This document shows positions 49,849 through 62,178 of a DNA stretch of 64,000 nt, piece after piece. The DNA is from Monilinia fructicola (taxonomy: Eukaryota > Ascomycota > Leotiomycetes > Helotiales > Sclerotiniaceae). Within the stretch, counting starts at the first letter, position 1. Each line of letters begins with the position of its first letter. The translations under genes and the position numbers were made by a program. The stretch covers positions 1,133,001-1,197,000 of the forward strand of contig VICG01000015.1 in the NCBI GenBank assembly GCA_008692225.1. Reading direction: 5' to 3'. The notes beneath the pieces are model-generated. The model was given only the letters and a program-made list of their open reading frames with translations, was not told the DNA's origin and did no database searches.

Positions 49849-52800
49849 GATGATAAATTATTATTGATTTGTGAAGAGAAATGGAAGAGGCAAGCCCAAG
49901 GCCAAGATTTTGATTTACTCAAAAGCTTACAGGAGTGGGCCCTGTCCAAATACAGAGTATCTATACCAATCTCTCGCCTATAGAGAGTCGGTGTAAGCAG
50001 GTTACTTTCTGATTGAAGTAGCCAATGGAAAGGGTAGCACGAAGAGACAATGTGTCTTGCGCCCAGACGATCAACCCCTAAATAGGTGAAGCAGTCCGCT
50101 ATCTCGTTGGACGAGAGAATGAACAGACCCTATTGGAAACAAGTGGTGGAGATAGAAGACTCAATGCAGATGACCAACAGCCTTATGTCCACTCGGTCGT
50201 GGTTTGGCTGCACTAGAATCTCACGTATAAATTGATGACCCCCCCTTTCAAAAGTCCAAATTTGCCCCTTAATGACTTACAATGACAAGGCAAAGCAACC
50301 TCGGCTTGTCGAAGTGCAGAATGGCAAATTAGAAAATGTGTTCTTTCTTGAATTCAAGCCTCCACAAATTCCTCTCCTGCCAATTATTTATCAAGTCCTG
50401 TGGAGTATTCACGATTGTTCTCCACGACTTATGCACTTTCTCTGGCAGTTAACATCACCCGCCCACAATATTGACGGTGTCCCCCAGTTCGGAGGCAATA
50501 CTGACTATTACTGACGTTCGCGAAGGGTAACGGACTCGGTAGCGCAAAAGGCAGAATCTCCAATAATACCTAGGTAGCTTCAATGACGTTGCTCTTTCGC
50601 CGCCTAACCCCACGGGCAAATAAACAAAGAGCAAACAAATAACCTGTATGGTTACAAAGCACCCGCAGTTTTCAGATAAGAATTAACAACTATGGCCCTT
50701 CGGGGAGTCCGACGACCGAGGTGGGATGTACTGTGATTTGTCGAATGAGCGTTTCGGAGATTTGAGGAAGGATGTAATATATCTCATGCAGAAGATATTA
50801 TATCAATATGCGATCGCATTATTCTGCAAGAACAGTCAGTCGTTGCGTCAACAACTGCAGGAGCCTTAAGCAAGACATTTAACTACTCACAAGGGCGAAG
50901 ATAGAACCTGCTAGCGGTCCAGTCGGGTTCTTTTGATACTCGAAACTCAGTACAAAAGTATGAAAAGGATCGCCACCAGTTTGTTGTTTGATTTCAAAGA
51001 GTCAAAATTGTCAACTTGAGAGGACACTCCGCCAAGGAACTTTTCATTAGAAATGTTTGCAAACTTTGCTTTTTGCGACAGATACTGGAAAGTTGAATGA
51101 AAATGAAGTCGTTGATTACTAGTAGTGGATTGTCAAATGATAGCCTCAAGCTAGGTATCGAAAACTAAGTACGTATGGTAAGGCTGGCCCTTGAGATCCC
51201 CGCCAAGGGCAAAAGGCTCTTGGCTCGAGTAGGTTAGCGCCTAGCGGTATCTACCGAATGCAATCTGAACAAGCTTCCAAAATTTATGATGATGGATTGG
51301 ATACTTTTGATATCGATGATATATCCATGGATGTACTAGGCATGTACCTAGTATGCTATGCAAGGTGAGATGAGAATAGGAGAATGTACATAATCATTAC
51401 GATTCTGCATCTACCGACCCGTCTCTTCAATAACTTCTCTTTCGGCCTCACACGCTTCGCGCAGCTAAACTATACCCATCCAAATATTCTTTGTCGCCAC
51501 TATCCACGGATCAAGCAAGTACCTAGTACTCCTTCGAAATAGAGGATGCTTCTTCACTCCAAGACTTTCAAGGCATCAATTTGGTGTGCGTGTTGCTTAC
51601 TGATCAAGCATAAACCAATATACTCTCCGCCGATGACTCACAGCTGGAGTCAACACAGTCTTATCAATGAACCTTGAATGAAATGGGCGACGACATCGTG
51701 CATCACTGCCTTCTATTTTCCCGACACGTTGGCATGTTGAAGGTTGTCGTATATTAAGTTAAAACCGATACCTCCGTCAGAACAAGCTACTTGAAGGTCC
51801 CGGCGCCAGGCTGATCCATTTTAAAACTCAATTTAAACGGGGATGGAGCATACGTCGTACATATATTTGGGATTTCATCTCCTCCTTAGCAACATCTACC
51901 ATAGGTAGTCCATTGATTCCCTTCAAGAGATGCGATGCAGAAGGAGAGCCAAAAAGCACGAGAATATGATATACCAAAATCTTCTTGAAACTTCCAAGTC
52001 TCAGCAAATTGGCCTCATGAATGAAATTTCTCACAGATATAACATGGTTCACGATACACGAGTGGGGTGATGTGGGATAGAGTTGTACCACTAAACTCTA
52101 CTTAGAACCACTCACATAAAGTATATGGGATGACGGGTTGTCAAAGTATACATGATATTATATGCTTTTGAGGGTATTCTCAATAAGGCTATTGAGACAT
52201 GTTCAATTCTACTCGGATATTTTGACGACGATATCAATTGTCGCCCTTTACTTACTCCCGTTGAGTTTATAATACCCAGTGAGCGTTCTTTTTCTGTAAA
52301 GATGTCTCTTGGTGAGCAATATCCTTGCAAAGAAAATGGATGATATCGTTTTTCACTCCTCTAGATTTAATCGGATACTCGAAGTGCTCAAGTTATATAG
52401 CTTTATCGAGAGGCTATCTCAATACTCAGATCAACCTTTATATCTTAACGAAAAGAAGATATCGACACACCAATTTTTGCTTGGATTTGACTACAGCTAG
52501 CTAACCCGCAGCTGGCAGCCTCTATGGTAGCTCAATATTGGAGAGCATCATAAGACAAATCTCTTCTGAATGAACTTCAAGGGGTTGAGAGAATAGGTTG
52601 GAAGCCGGCAGTACAGTGATCAATCTCGCTGACTAAGCACATATGCTTATTCCGAGGGCACCGCAACTTCAGAATCAATACAACTATGAGCTTTCCACCA
52701 CGAGCAGAGCAACATTAGAATTCCAACAAATCATCACATACCGAAGTATTGCGCATTTGCATCTGATCATCCGAGTCATTCAGCAAGAAAAATATGGTGG

Positions 52801-55603
52801 GCGAGGTCCAAATAAGAGTTTCTACTCATTCATTTCAGAAAAAACCTCAGAAAATCAATAATCGTTTTTCACTAATGAGAATAAAATCCCTTCTGACAAC
52901 CTTAATAAGTGTAAGCTAAATACTTCAGATTGGATATAACAACTACATTTCCTCCTTCAGCCTTGACACAATTGCAACAAACAAGTTGCTACTATTTTTG
53001 AGTAACATTGAAGGCTTTGATATAATCCCTCTGACTTCTGTTCAGTCTCTACCCAAATACCATTCCAGTTCTTATGAATATCGTCTTCTCACCATGAATC
53101 ACATTCTGCTCATGGAACACGAGCACGTTGCATAATAGCAAATGCTCTGCTGCCACATATAGCTGAGTGGCTGGCATGCGAAACGCCTAATACCAAGTAT
53201 GGTGAACGGATAGCTATAGGTGAATCTACTTTAGTAAAAATTGCTTGTGTATAGCTTTTCAAAGTCATCAATGTGCTGGCATGTTTGTTTTCGAGTAGGT
53301 CTGAAGTTTAGGAAAACGCATAATCAATCCTGAGGTCATTTCCTTATGCCGGCTCAAATGCCACTTGCTACACAAGACTGCTGACTTCCGCACCTGAAGC
53401 ATTATAAAATGCTAGTACGTTTTGTTGGTCGTGTTCTTTGCAATCGATACCTGTGCAAATGGCCATGTGCTTCTCAAGCCTTTCATGGCATCACCTTGAA
53501 ACAGGGGGCATTCTGCACATACCGTTCTTCTTGGTCATCTAACATTTCGTACCTCGATGATATCCAAGCTCATTCTGACTCCGGTGATCATCGATGCCAT
53601 AAAGCCATTATGCCATTTTATGTTGCCAACCTTGAAGAGAAACTTGGCAAAATTACCTAGTCCATATGTTGAATACAGTCTTTGAGGATTAGAGACGGGC
53701 TTCAATGGTCACTATCTCGACTTCGCAAAAGTCCTTCTACAATATCACATATGGTGCGTTTTTGCCAGGCATACATGTAGAGCCCCACCTATCGCAAACT
53801 CATCTCATAAATCCAAGATTCAAAACCAGTCATTATCGTTCAAACCATTCGATCTACAGGAACGATAGGCTCGCATCCAGTTGGTGTATCAATACCTGAA
53901 ACGCACTCTCACCACTCGCACACACGATCCGCTATCATTTCTCTTGTACCAAAGTCACTCTGAATGATATCACTCAAAATTTGACTAGCTATTTAAAAGC
54001 TACTCGTTTAAAAGCTAGTTGCAAGATATCTATCATATCATTATGTTCTGAAAATCTCGAAATCAAACGTCTCCAGGGCTCATTCTTTTCAAACATTTTT
54101 ACGGATCGGATATAGTTTCTAAAAGAATGCCCACATAACATATGGTAATCAAATGTTCTTTTGTTGTCTTATTGACATTCTGGCAAAGCGAGCTCGTTGT
54201 TTATGGTCATTTGTATATAATATGTATAATCAATTTAGCTGGAATGTTTTTTCTGCCAAGGACTAGATCTTCATGTAACATCTCTAAATCAAATCTAGGC
54301 TTACATCAGCCAAATGTTATATATGAATGCTAAACCCAGACTTATATATGAAAAGATCTGTGCGATGTTATTTCTTTGAAAAATATCTAGATGAATAAGT
54401 AGGTGGGTAGAATCCAGATATTCGAAAACCTTATTATGCTGTACCTGAGCTTCAGAGATACTCAGAATTTAGATACCATATCCAGTGTTGGGCATCCGTG
54501 TCATTTCAAATGTCTGAATCTCGCCAAAGTTATACTTGATCTGCTAGAATCTCCATAGATAATAGTCTGTGAACAAATCCTCAAACTTGCAACAAGTATC
54601 CCAAAGTGCTCCACGTATCCATACCTATCCAAGCGTTTTCAGCCCGGTCGAAGTAATCGCCAACCCATTAGAGTCTTCACGGCTGCTAACCGCAGTTTAC
54701 AATCTGGTATTATCCATAAAAAATCAGTCGGGTGTCCAACAATGATAACATTGATGTTAACAATGAACGCAAACTTTTAGGCGTGTTATAAGTATAGACA
54801 GCAAGAAACTCAAAACACCCGTAGGCTATTGGCTTCTCAAATTCATATTTTCATGCGTAAGAATGTTATATCCTAACTATAAAGTAAAAAGTAGGTTTGA
54901 AAAAGTGCCAGTGAGATCTATCCCTGATATCTTTACTTGATACAAACAAATTATGAACATTGTGCCACAATCATCGGTTTTATCCAAAGTTTTGAGAAAG
55001 ACCGGAAGTGAACTTGATTTAAACATCCTTTGAGATTTTTCATTGTATTCAATTGAACTGAAAACCAAGCAACTCTTTAACTCCCAGTTGCACTTTGGGA
55101 ATTTGGAACATGGTAGACAGAATTAGATATCCAATTACCTCTCAAAGGTTGTAGCTCTGGATTTGCCACTTTCTCCACATCTCACAGCGAAAATATTGAG
55201 TCTACTCATATTTCACAGATACAGTTATCTAGAACACTCATACTTGAAGTATATGCGCATCAAAACAGTATTGTGTCTTCTGTAACAAGTTTTCAGCTAC
55301 TTATTAGTCTCCCTCGAGACATCTAATCTCTGACCTGAGCTTGTGTATGATTTCATTGTTAAGCTGTATATTAATTATGGCTGATATCTCATATTCGTAC
55401 TCAATTAAATGGATTTCCTAGATAGTGTTTGCCTATTAATGAATGATACTAACTTCTTGGTCTCTATTTACATCTATCTCTTGGTGAGTAATGTTGTGTT
55501 TTCTCACAACATTCTGTTTCTGGGAAGAGAATAATACAATCACCATCATATCTCCAACTAAGACTTCTGTTAGTACTGAGAAATCGTTGATCCGCACCTA
55601 CTC

Positions 55604-56490
55604 GTGAAGAGGTCATATAAGAATTGGAGTCCTAGGTTTAGGCGATACTCTAATGGGCCACCTATCTCTGAACTTTATGGAGCAGTAAAGATAGAAAAAA
55701 GGAAAGAGCTAAAAGAAAAGCGGGAACCACAAGTTCCAGATTTTTATGGCAACACAAGAGTATCACACTGCTCCCAGCTCCCTACAACTTTGTTCCATGA
55801 ATTTCAATAGAAAAACGTTTTCAATATATCCCATCCTGTGGAAATAATCAATTCTGAATCACATAACTTAGATAGAGGAAATAGAATTGCCATATAGCTA
55901 GTTAACACAAGATAAAGGCCTTTGAATATGAGGCTAGGTAGTGACATCCGTAGAAACTTCCCTTCGAGGGAAAGAATGATGGGGAATTTGGATAGAATCC
56001 CATTTGAAGAGAAGCAAAAAGTAGGAACCACCACCTCCTTAATCCTCATCCCCGAGGGACCACGAACTAACCATTACAGCCAGCTCTCCACCACCTTAAC
56101 CCTCTTGAATGTTGAAGGACACAGGCTTATTCTTGATTATGTATCATCATGGAGGAGAAGTGGTGTCAACGAAGATCCGGGAAATAAGAGTTTCCGTGCA
56201 AAAGGTTAGATAGTCATTGATCTTCATATACCTACCTTATTCAAGGAAGGAATAATGGAGACACTAGACAATACTCCATTCGAATAGAACTGTAAAAGAA
56301 AAAGACAAAAAGTAGGAACCACCACCTCCTTAATCCTCATCCCCGAGGGACCACGAACTAGCCATTACAGCCAGCTCTCCACCACCTTAACCCTCTTGAA
56401 TGTTGAAGGATACAACGTTATCTTTGAATATATCCTACTCCCAACATTCTTTTTTCCTACTTTCTCTCCCGGCACGACTCTCTCAGGCCC
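55604..56490 (+). repeat. Degenerate tandem repeat, unit about 300 bp, three copies
   Basis: Copies 1 and 2 share a 105-bp block (56015-56119 and 56306-56410) that differs at one position by eye. Weaker similarity extends on both sides. A more diverged copy lies around 55720-55800. The common anchor CAGCTC occurs at 55775, 56081 and 56372, spaced 306 and 291 bp, both multiples of three, and in one frame it reads SQLxTTL each time. It could be the remnant of a repeat-containing gene or a mobile-element fragment. Confidence 0.7.
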
Positions 56491-58879
56491 TGTCTATAAC
56501 AATTTAAGACCAGAATCCACTCTGTAATATCGCCAAGTCAAGAGGTAAGATATTATAGGAAAGAAAGGTATCATATGATTCAAAACTCCTGTTAGAGATA
56601 CGATGGATGGTATGAGAAAAGATGAGATATTGCCTTTTATAAACGAGACGTGCAAGAAAACCTCAAATCTCAGTTCATTTGATTGCACACACTAAAATAA
56701 TATACATTATAAGCAGGTGTGATGGGACAATGTAGTCTGTAGGCATATATTAGATAGTTGGAAATCAGCCACGCAAGTATCAAGAAGGGACGAAGGAGGA
56801 ACACATCGATTAGATACATGTGGATTAAGCACTTGTCAATTATAGACACATTATCTTTCCTGCCAAAAGATAATTATGTTCTATCTAATATGCAGTCTTT
56901 CGAGTTTACAAATGTAGAAGGGGAATGCACGGAGTAGCTACAAGTTGATGTAGTTGATTGCTAATTGCATATGAAGAAGGAGCATATCATTTCAACTACT
57001 ATCGAGATGTAATACATTTCATCGGCATCTTTCAATCACACAAGAAGAAAGATCAATGCAGTACATAGTAATAATAATAGACAACAATCTCCACCATGAA
57101 GAGGTAAGCCATACAGACTGTTATGCATTTACATGTATTCAACATGCACATCAAGCAGGACTGTATCAGTAAAGTGCATATCAGGTAGAAGCACATCAAG
57201 CCAGTAACGTTGCATCAAGTGATTTCCCATCAAGTATTCGCACATGAATGATTAGAAGATCAAGATTTACAAAAGTTCATTGACCGGATCCAATCTCAAC
57301 CTCAAGATACACGGCGTTACAGCTTCTTCTAATTCCAACCTTCCCTCCTCCTCACCCAAAATTGACCACCTAATATATAAATCATCGAAAGATTTTGATG
57401 TCGCGAAACTCCATGATATACGGGTAGATAGACAACTTCTCGGCACCACCCAAAGGGCCATGATGGAATGGCCACGCCAAAAGACCATACATATTATTAT
57501 TATCTTTCCGATCTTCGAAGAGAGTCTCGCGCCAGAGACTGCGAGTTTGAATGTGGGAAGTTTCTGGAGATTTTTCCACGTTGGCACTAGTCTAATCGAG
57601 AGAGTATGAGGAAGAATATATATAGATTGCAGCGACGGATCACGGTCAGGGTCTTTGACCATTCCTTGACTAACATTGAAGGGAATTTTCGATGAGACAT
57701 TGTTGGAATTTCATGATAGATGTTGCAGGTTGGAGGCTTCCCCTTTCTATCGTGGCGTGGGAGAATGTTTTTGATTAACAGGAAAAAGTCACATGAAAGG
57801 ACTTGAAGAAAGTGTATTGGGCATTGTATTTCTTGGCGTGTGAAAACTTTCCTACGAGATTAGGTATTGACTCAGATGGCGCCGCGTCAGAAAACTCCAT
57901 AGCACATGAACTGGGTGGTGTCAAGGGCCGATCAAATATTCTAGAATGTACTCTTCGAGTTGATTAATGACCATAGACATATCGAATTCCATAAAACGGT
58001 ATGACTTTTGAAATGATTTGAGAGTCACGAAAAATACATACAGATTTCATCAGGACTTGACGAAATAATGCCACATCTTACACCGTTTGAAAACAGGCGT
58101 CAACATTCAACCAGCTCCAACAACACTCCCCCCATTCACTTTTTGAAACCCATCGCATACGGCTTTTGATACGAATCCCTTTCTTCAATACAATTGAAAC
58201 CTCATCAAGAACCCATAGGAAGATGGCAGACGTGATTTAGAAAGCGATGTGCTATTGAGAAAAAAGAAACAATTACGCAGCGAGCTCGAGGAGAGTCTAT
58301 GCAAGAGAGCAAATCCTAATGCGAAAATAATATTGAGAGAAACATATGCAAGAGCCATGAGCGCACTTAGAATAGCAAAGTGAAGCCCCGCAATCGGGAA
58401 GTACTGATCAACCCACTAAATCTTATTGGCGATCCATCACCCACCAACTCACAGACCGGTAGGAGAAGTTTGACAAACGCAAGAGAAATGGGGTAGTTGT
58501 TTGCAAATTGTGACTGATATGAGAGGGCTTACAGCCAATCTTCCAAATCTTTTCATTGGTAGATCCCATGTGGATATTACCAAGACCTCTGGAACCCGTA
58601 AGGGGTTCGGCAAAAAAAGCTTCTTCCCTAACCGAATTAGGCGAGGAATCGGCAGTGATTAGTGTGATCGACTAGAGCCTCGAAAACTTCACGGGGACTC
58701 TGTACTTCATACGCGAGCGATCGTGACGCTAATAATATGATTGCAAATGTGGTGGTTGCATCATGATCAAGATACGCTTATATCAACAGTGTATCCGCAA
58801 TCCAATAAAAAATCCACCTAATCATACTTCGTCGACGAGGCTTAATTAGAGAGTGAGGCTATTATAATTCCAGCCCGGA

Positions 58880-60316
58880 GAAATGTCCCCTTTCGAATGA
58901 TCTCAGAGCGCTCCATGATGTTCTTGATTTCCACACCGAGAAGAGCAAACGACCAATGCGGATTGAGAAAGGCTGAAAAGCATCCTCACATTATTTTTCC
59001 AGTAGCATCATATTTATACATGGGCTGGAAAACCCTGCTAATCATCGCTGACTCGAATTATATGAGTGAAATGTGTCAACAAATCGAAATTTGCACCGGG
59101 TTCCGAGTCAAGGAATCAAATATTTGCCTGCTCGATTGAGTTGTTCGGACTCTGCCGTAGGGGTATGAATGAGGAGAGCTGAAGGGGAGAAGACTGACTA
59201 CCAATTTCATGAAACATTAACTGCATGATTTGAATACTTGCATCGTTGGAGTGCGACGGACTAATTGTTTGAGAACATACATATGTGAGCGGTACCAGAA
59301 AATTTTCTAGCGGGAATCCTCGCACGGTGGGCGAACTCATATCCGGAGTTCCGAGCCGCGACTATCAGAGTGAATGCCAAGGCCACCACCATCTTCAGAA
59401 AAGACACCGAAAGATCCCGTTGATTTGCCGATCCTTGATCAGCCCGTGAAGTCCTCGGATTTGATAATTTTCTCCATGAAACCGCGTGCTGGCTTATGAA
59501 TGATATACCGGGGCAGAAGACAGTAGCAGGTTAAGCATAGGCTTTCTTCACTTAAAATTTCTATACTTGTTCTATGTCGCTGGTAGCTTACGTTCGGAGC
59601 AAAAATTTGGCCGAATAGCATATCTCGTAGGTGAATCCCTTGTCTTTCGGTATCAAAAGCCCCGAGGATAAGAATATGCTGCGGACGACCGCATGTAGCC
59701 CTTTATGCAGTCGACAAATAATCACACACGCGAAGATTATTCAGGGCAAATTTTCATACGTCCTGCTTGGCAAATCGGCCGTCCTGCAGAGATATAATTC
59801 GGCCTCGTTCATCACCAGGTTGTCCTCCAGACTGCATCGAAGAGTCCAAAAGAAGTTCAGCAGTACATTCGCAGCAGCAGTACGTCCGAAAATGCGCAAC
59901 GAGAGCGCTGCGGTATTCAAGCATAAATTAATCCATTACCTCTCACGTAAATGCAAGATAGTATACACGATCAAGAGACTCGGCGAGGCCATTCATCTCC
60001 AGGGATCGTAGGCGTAGCTCGGGGGAAAGAAGGATTTATTCATGGATTCGACATCAATATAGCCTTTCGCATACAAATAAGCTAGCTGACTGACTGCAGT
60101 TGGCCAACCTGATGCGAAGGTTCGCCGGGCATGCCCTTTAGCGGAAGAGTAATTCGCATAGATCGGAAACAGACTGGGAACATATGGAGGTCTCCTATAC
60201 AACTTTTGAACATACCCACTCGAGTTCGACAATTGAATCATCCCCCAAGCTCGAGACTCGGGATACTCAAGAGACCGGTCGAAACTGACTTTGACGTGCG
60301 ATGTATTCCTTAGCAT
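58880..60316 (-). pseudogene. Probable decayed gene, unidentified
   Basis: The minus strand contains several protein-like segments in changing frames, read from 60316 downwards. They include one with FASGWPTAVSQLAYLYAKGY, a short one ending YYLAFT followed by GTGAGA, one with NVLLNFFWTLRCSLED, one with DTERQGIHLRDMLFGQI followed by a GTAAGC donor, and one with IRGLHGLIKDRQING. Some joints have plausible donor and acceptor sites, but at least one (near 60000) is a stop with no usable donor nearby. Base composition is more GC-rich than the neighbouring DNA. I do not recognise the family. Confidence 0.35.
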
Positions 60317-60945
60317 TCGCTCCCAAAATCATGAAAGTAAAAACATATTGACTCTTCGTTTGAAACGCATTTGAGACTCATCATTCATATATATGTATAT
60401 ATGTTCAGACAGGTCCATATATGAAACCACAAAATATACAGCCGACTCCCGAATCAGCATTCGAATTTGAGAGCGAACACGGAAACCACAAATCGCCCTT
60501 TCAACTTTCAACTTTCAACTTTCAGTGTTCAACGTTCAACTTTCAACTCTTCTCCAACCCTTCCTTGCACATCCCCCTCCGCCGCCCCATAATAACACAA
60601 CCTACAAAACCCCACCGCACATTCCCCCGCGGCGAATTCCCCGACTCGAACATCCAGCCCCTCGAGTCCCATTCCTCCACGGGAAGCCAAATCCTCTCCC
60701 CGATGACCAAAATCCACATATCTTCCAACCCCACGCGCCCAACATGGTTTTCCCTTCCCTTCCCTTCCCCTTTCCTTTCCCTTCTTCCTCTCCTCCATCA
60801 ACAATACATCGATACACATCTAATCTTGCCGTCGACCAAATTCGCAGTTCGCAGTTCTCCATCATCATGGATCCTCCAACCTGTACTAGTTAGTATACAC
60901 ACTGCGCCCTCGACATCTCACCCCCACCACACCACGCTACATTTC

Positions 60946-60975
60946 AGCACAGCACAGCACAGCACAGCACAGCAC
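60946..60975. repeat. 5-bp microsatellite AGCAC
   Basis: Six tandem copies of AGCAC (CAGCA). Non-coding. Confidence 0.85.
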
Positions 60976-61120
60976 CTCATACCATCGCGTTCAGCTACCC
61001 GTCGCAAGTGAAACGATGACAAGAATCTTAGACTGCTCATCCCCATCCCCATCCCCATCCCCATTCCCCTAGAATAACTCCATCCATCCATTCATCCACA
61101 CAATACACATAACATATATA

Positions 61121-61235
61121 AAACAACAAAAACAACCAAAACAACCAAAACAACCAAAACAACCAAAACAACCAAAACAACCAAAACAACCAAAACAACC
61201 AAAACAACCAAAACAACCAAAACAACCAAAACAAA
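61121..61235. repeat. 9-bp minisatellite AAAACAACC
   Basis: About twelve near-perfect copies of AAAACAACC. On the minus strand it reads as a hydrophobic FWLFWL or VLVVLV repeat, which explains the long open frames there; these are not credible membrane proteins. Confidence 0.92.
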
Positions 61236-61625
61236 CCAAACAAAACTAAACCACAAACACAACCACAACCACAACCACAAACCCATGAAAAGAAAGAGCA
61301 ATCACCGCAAAAACAAGAAGATGTTCCCTCTCACCCACTCACCTACCCACCTACCCACCTACCCACCCACCTCCTTCCACAGAAAGTTCCTCCAGAAGGA
61401 AATTCTTTTCTCGAGTAAATTTTCTACTCCTGCTGCTACTACTACTCCTGCTACAACCTCCAGGAGGAATATCTTCGCCTCGGCACATTGTGCGGAGGTT
61501 TCCTACTGCTCTTGAGGCTTTCTTTCGGTAGTTATCTCTACAGAATGCTGATTGTTTCTCGCCTCTTCGTGCCTACCATCCTACCATCCTACCATCCCGC
61601 CACTCCACCACTCTCATGCTCGCTG

Positions 61626-61626
<1 letters not shown>

Positions 61627-61654
<28 letters not shown>
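61627..61654. repeat. CT dinucleotide microsatellite followed by poly-A
   Basis: Fourteen TC/CT units run directly into seven or more A residues. CTATC pentamers follow at 61761-61792. Non-coding. Confidence 0.85.
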
Positions 61655-61657
<3 letters not shown>

Positions 61658-62178
61658 AAAAAGGGCGTATTCAACAACATCACAATGTGAATCATCATGT
61701 CATCACTCACTGCCTATGGACTTTAGTGAAAAATCATCCTTATATTTTGTGCAGCCATCTACTATCCTATCATATCCTATCCTATCCTATCCACCAACGA
61801 TTCCATCCACCAACCCTCCCGCAAACTAAACATCAACCATCTCCTACCATCCCATCCCTAATTCATAAACCATAAGAACCTGCCTTCAGCCTTTAGGGTA
61901 TTAAAACACAAACGCTCCGGGTACGCAAGGTAAAAAGGCAATAAAGTATTGTAATGTTGCACGTAAATATCCAGGGTACTCCATAAATCCCCGTTTACGT
62001 AGAACGTGCGAGTGTGTCTCACCCACCCACCCACTCACGCACTCACTCGTAGAAAAGAAACCCCCAAAGAAATCTGACACTGCCGAGAATTTTTTGCATA
62101 TGCAAGTAACAAAATCCTTGAAAGATTCATTCGCAAATATTGCACCATGCAAATCATCAAGAGATATGCTCATTTACA

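Larger units (their letters stand above)
49849..62178. other. 12-kb gene-poor region with repeats and relics
   Basis: No intact gene is supported. It is AT-rich from about 51 to 58 kb, with many stops in all frames, the pattern expected of old, mutated repetitive DNA. It contains a degenerate tandem repeat (55.6-56.5 kb), a probable gene relic (58.9-60.3 kb) and a minisatellite cluster (60.4-61.8 kb). The first few hundred bases are the promoter of the Zn2Cys6 gene, with TATAAAT at about 50225. Confidence 0.5.

Noticed and set aside
57267..57662. 131-residue minus-strand frame in the desert
   Set aside because: An overlapping frame of similar length exists on the other strand, and there is no motif, signal peptide or splice context.
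61037..61301. Apparent multi-pass membrane proteins (FWLFWL and VLVVLV repeats)
   Set aside because: Both frames are pure translations of the AAAACAACC minisatellite.
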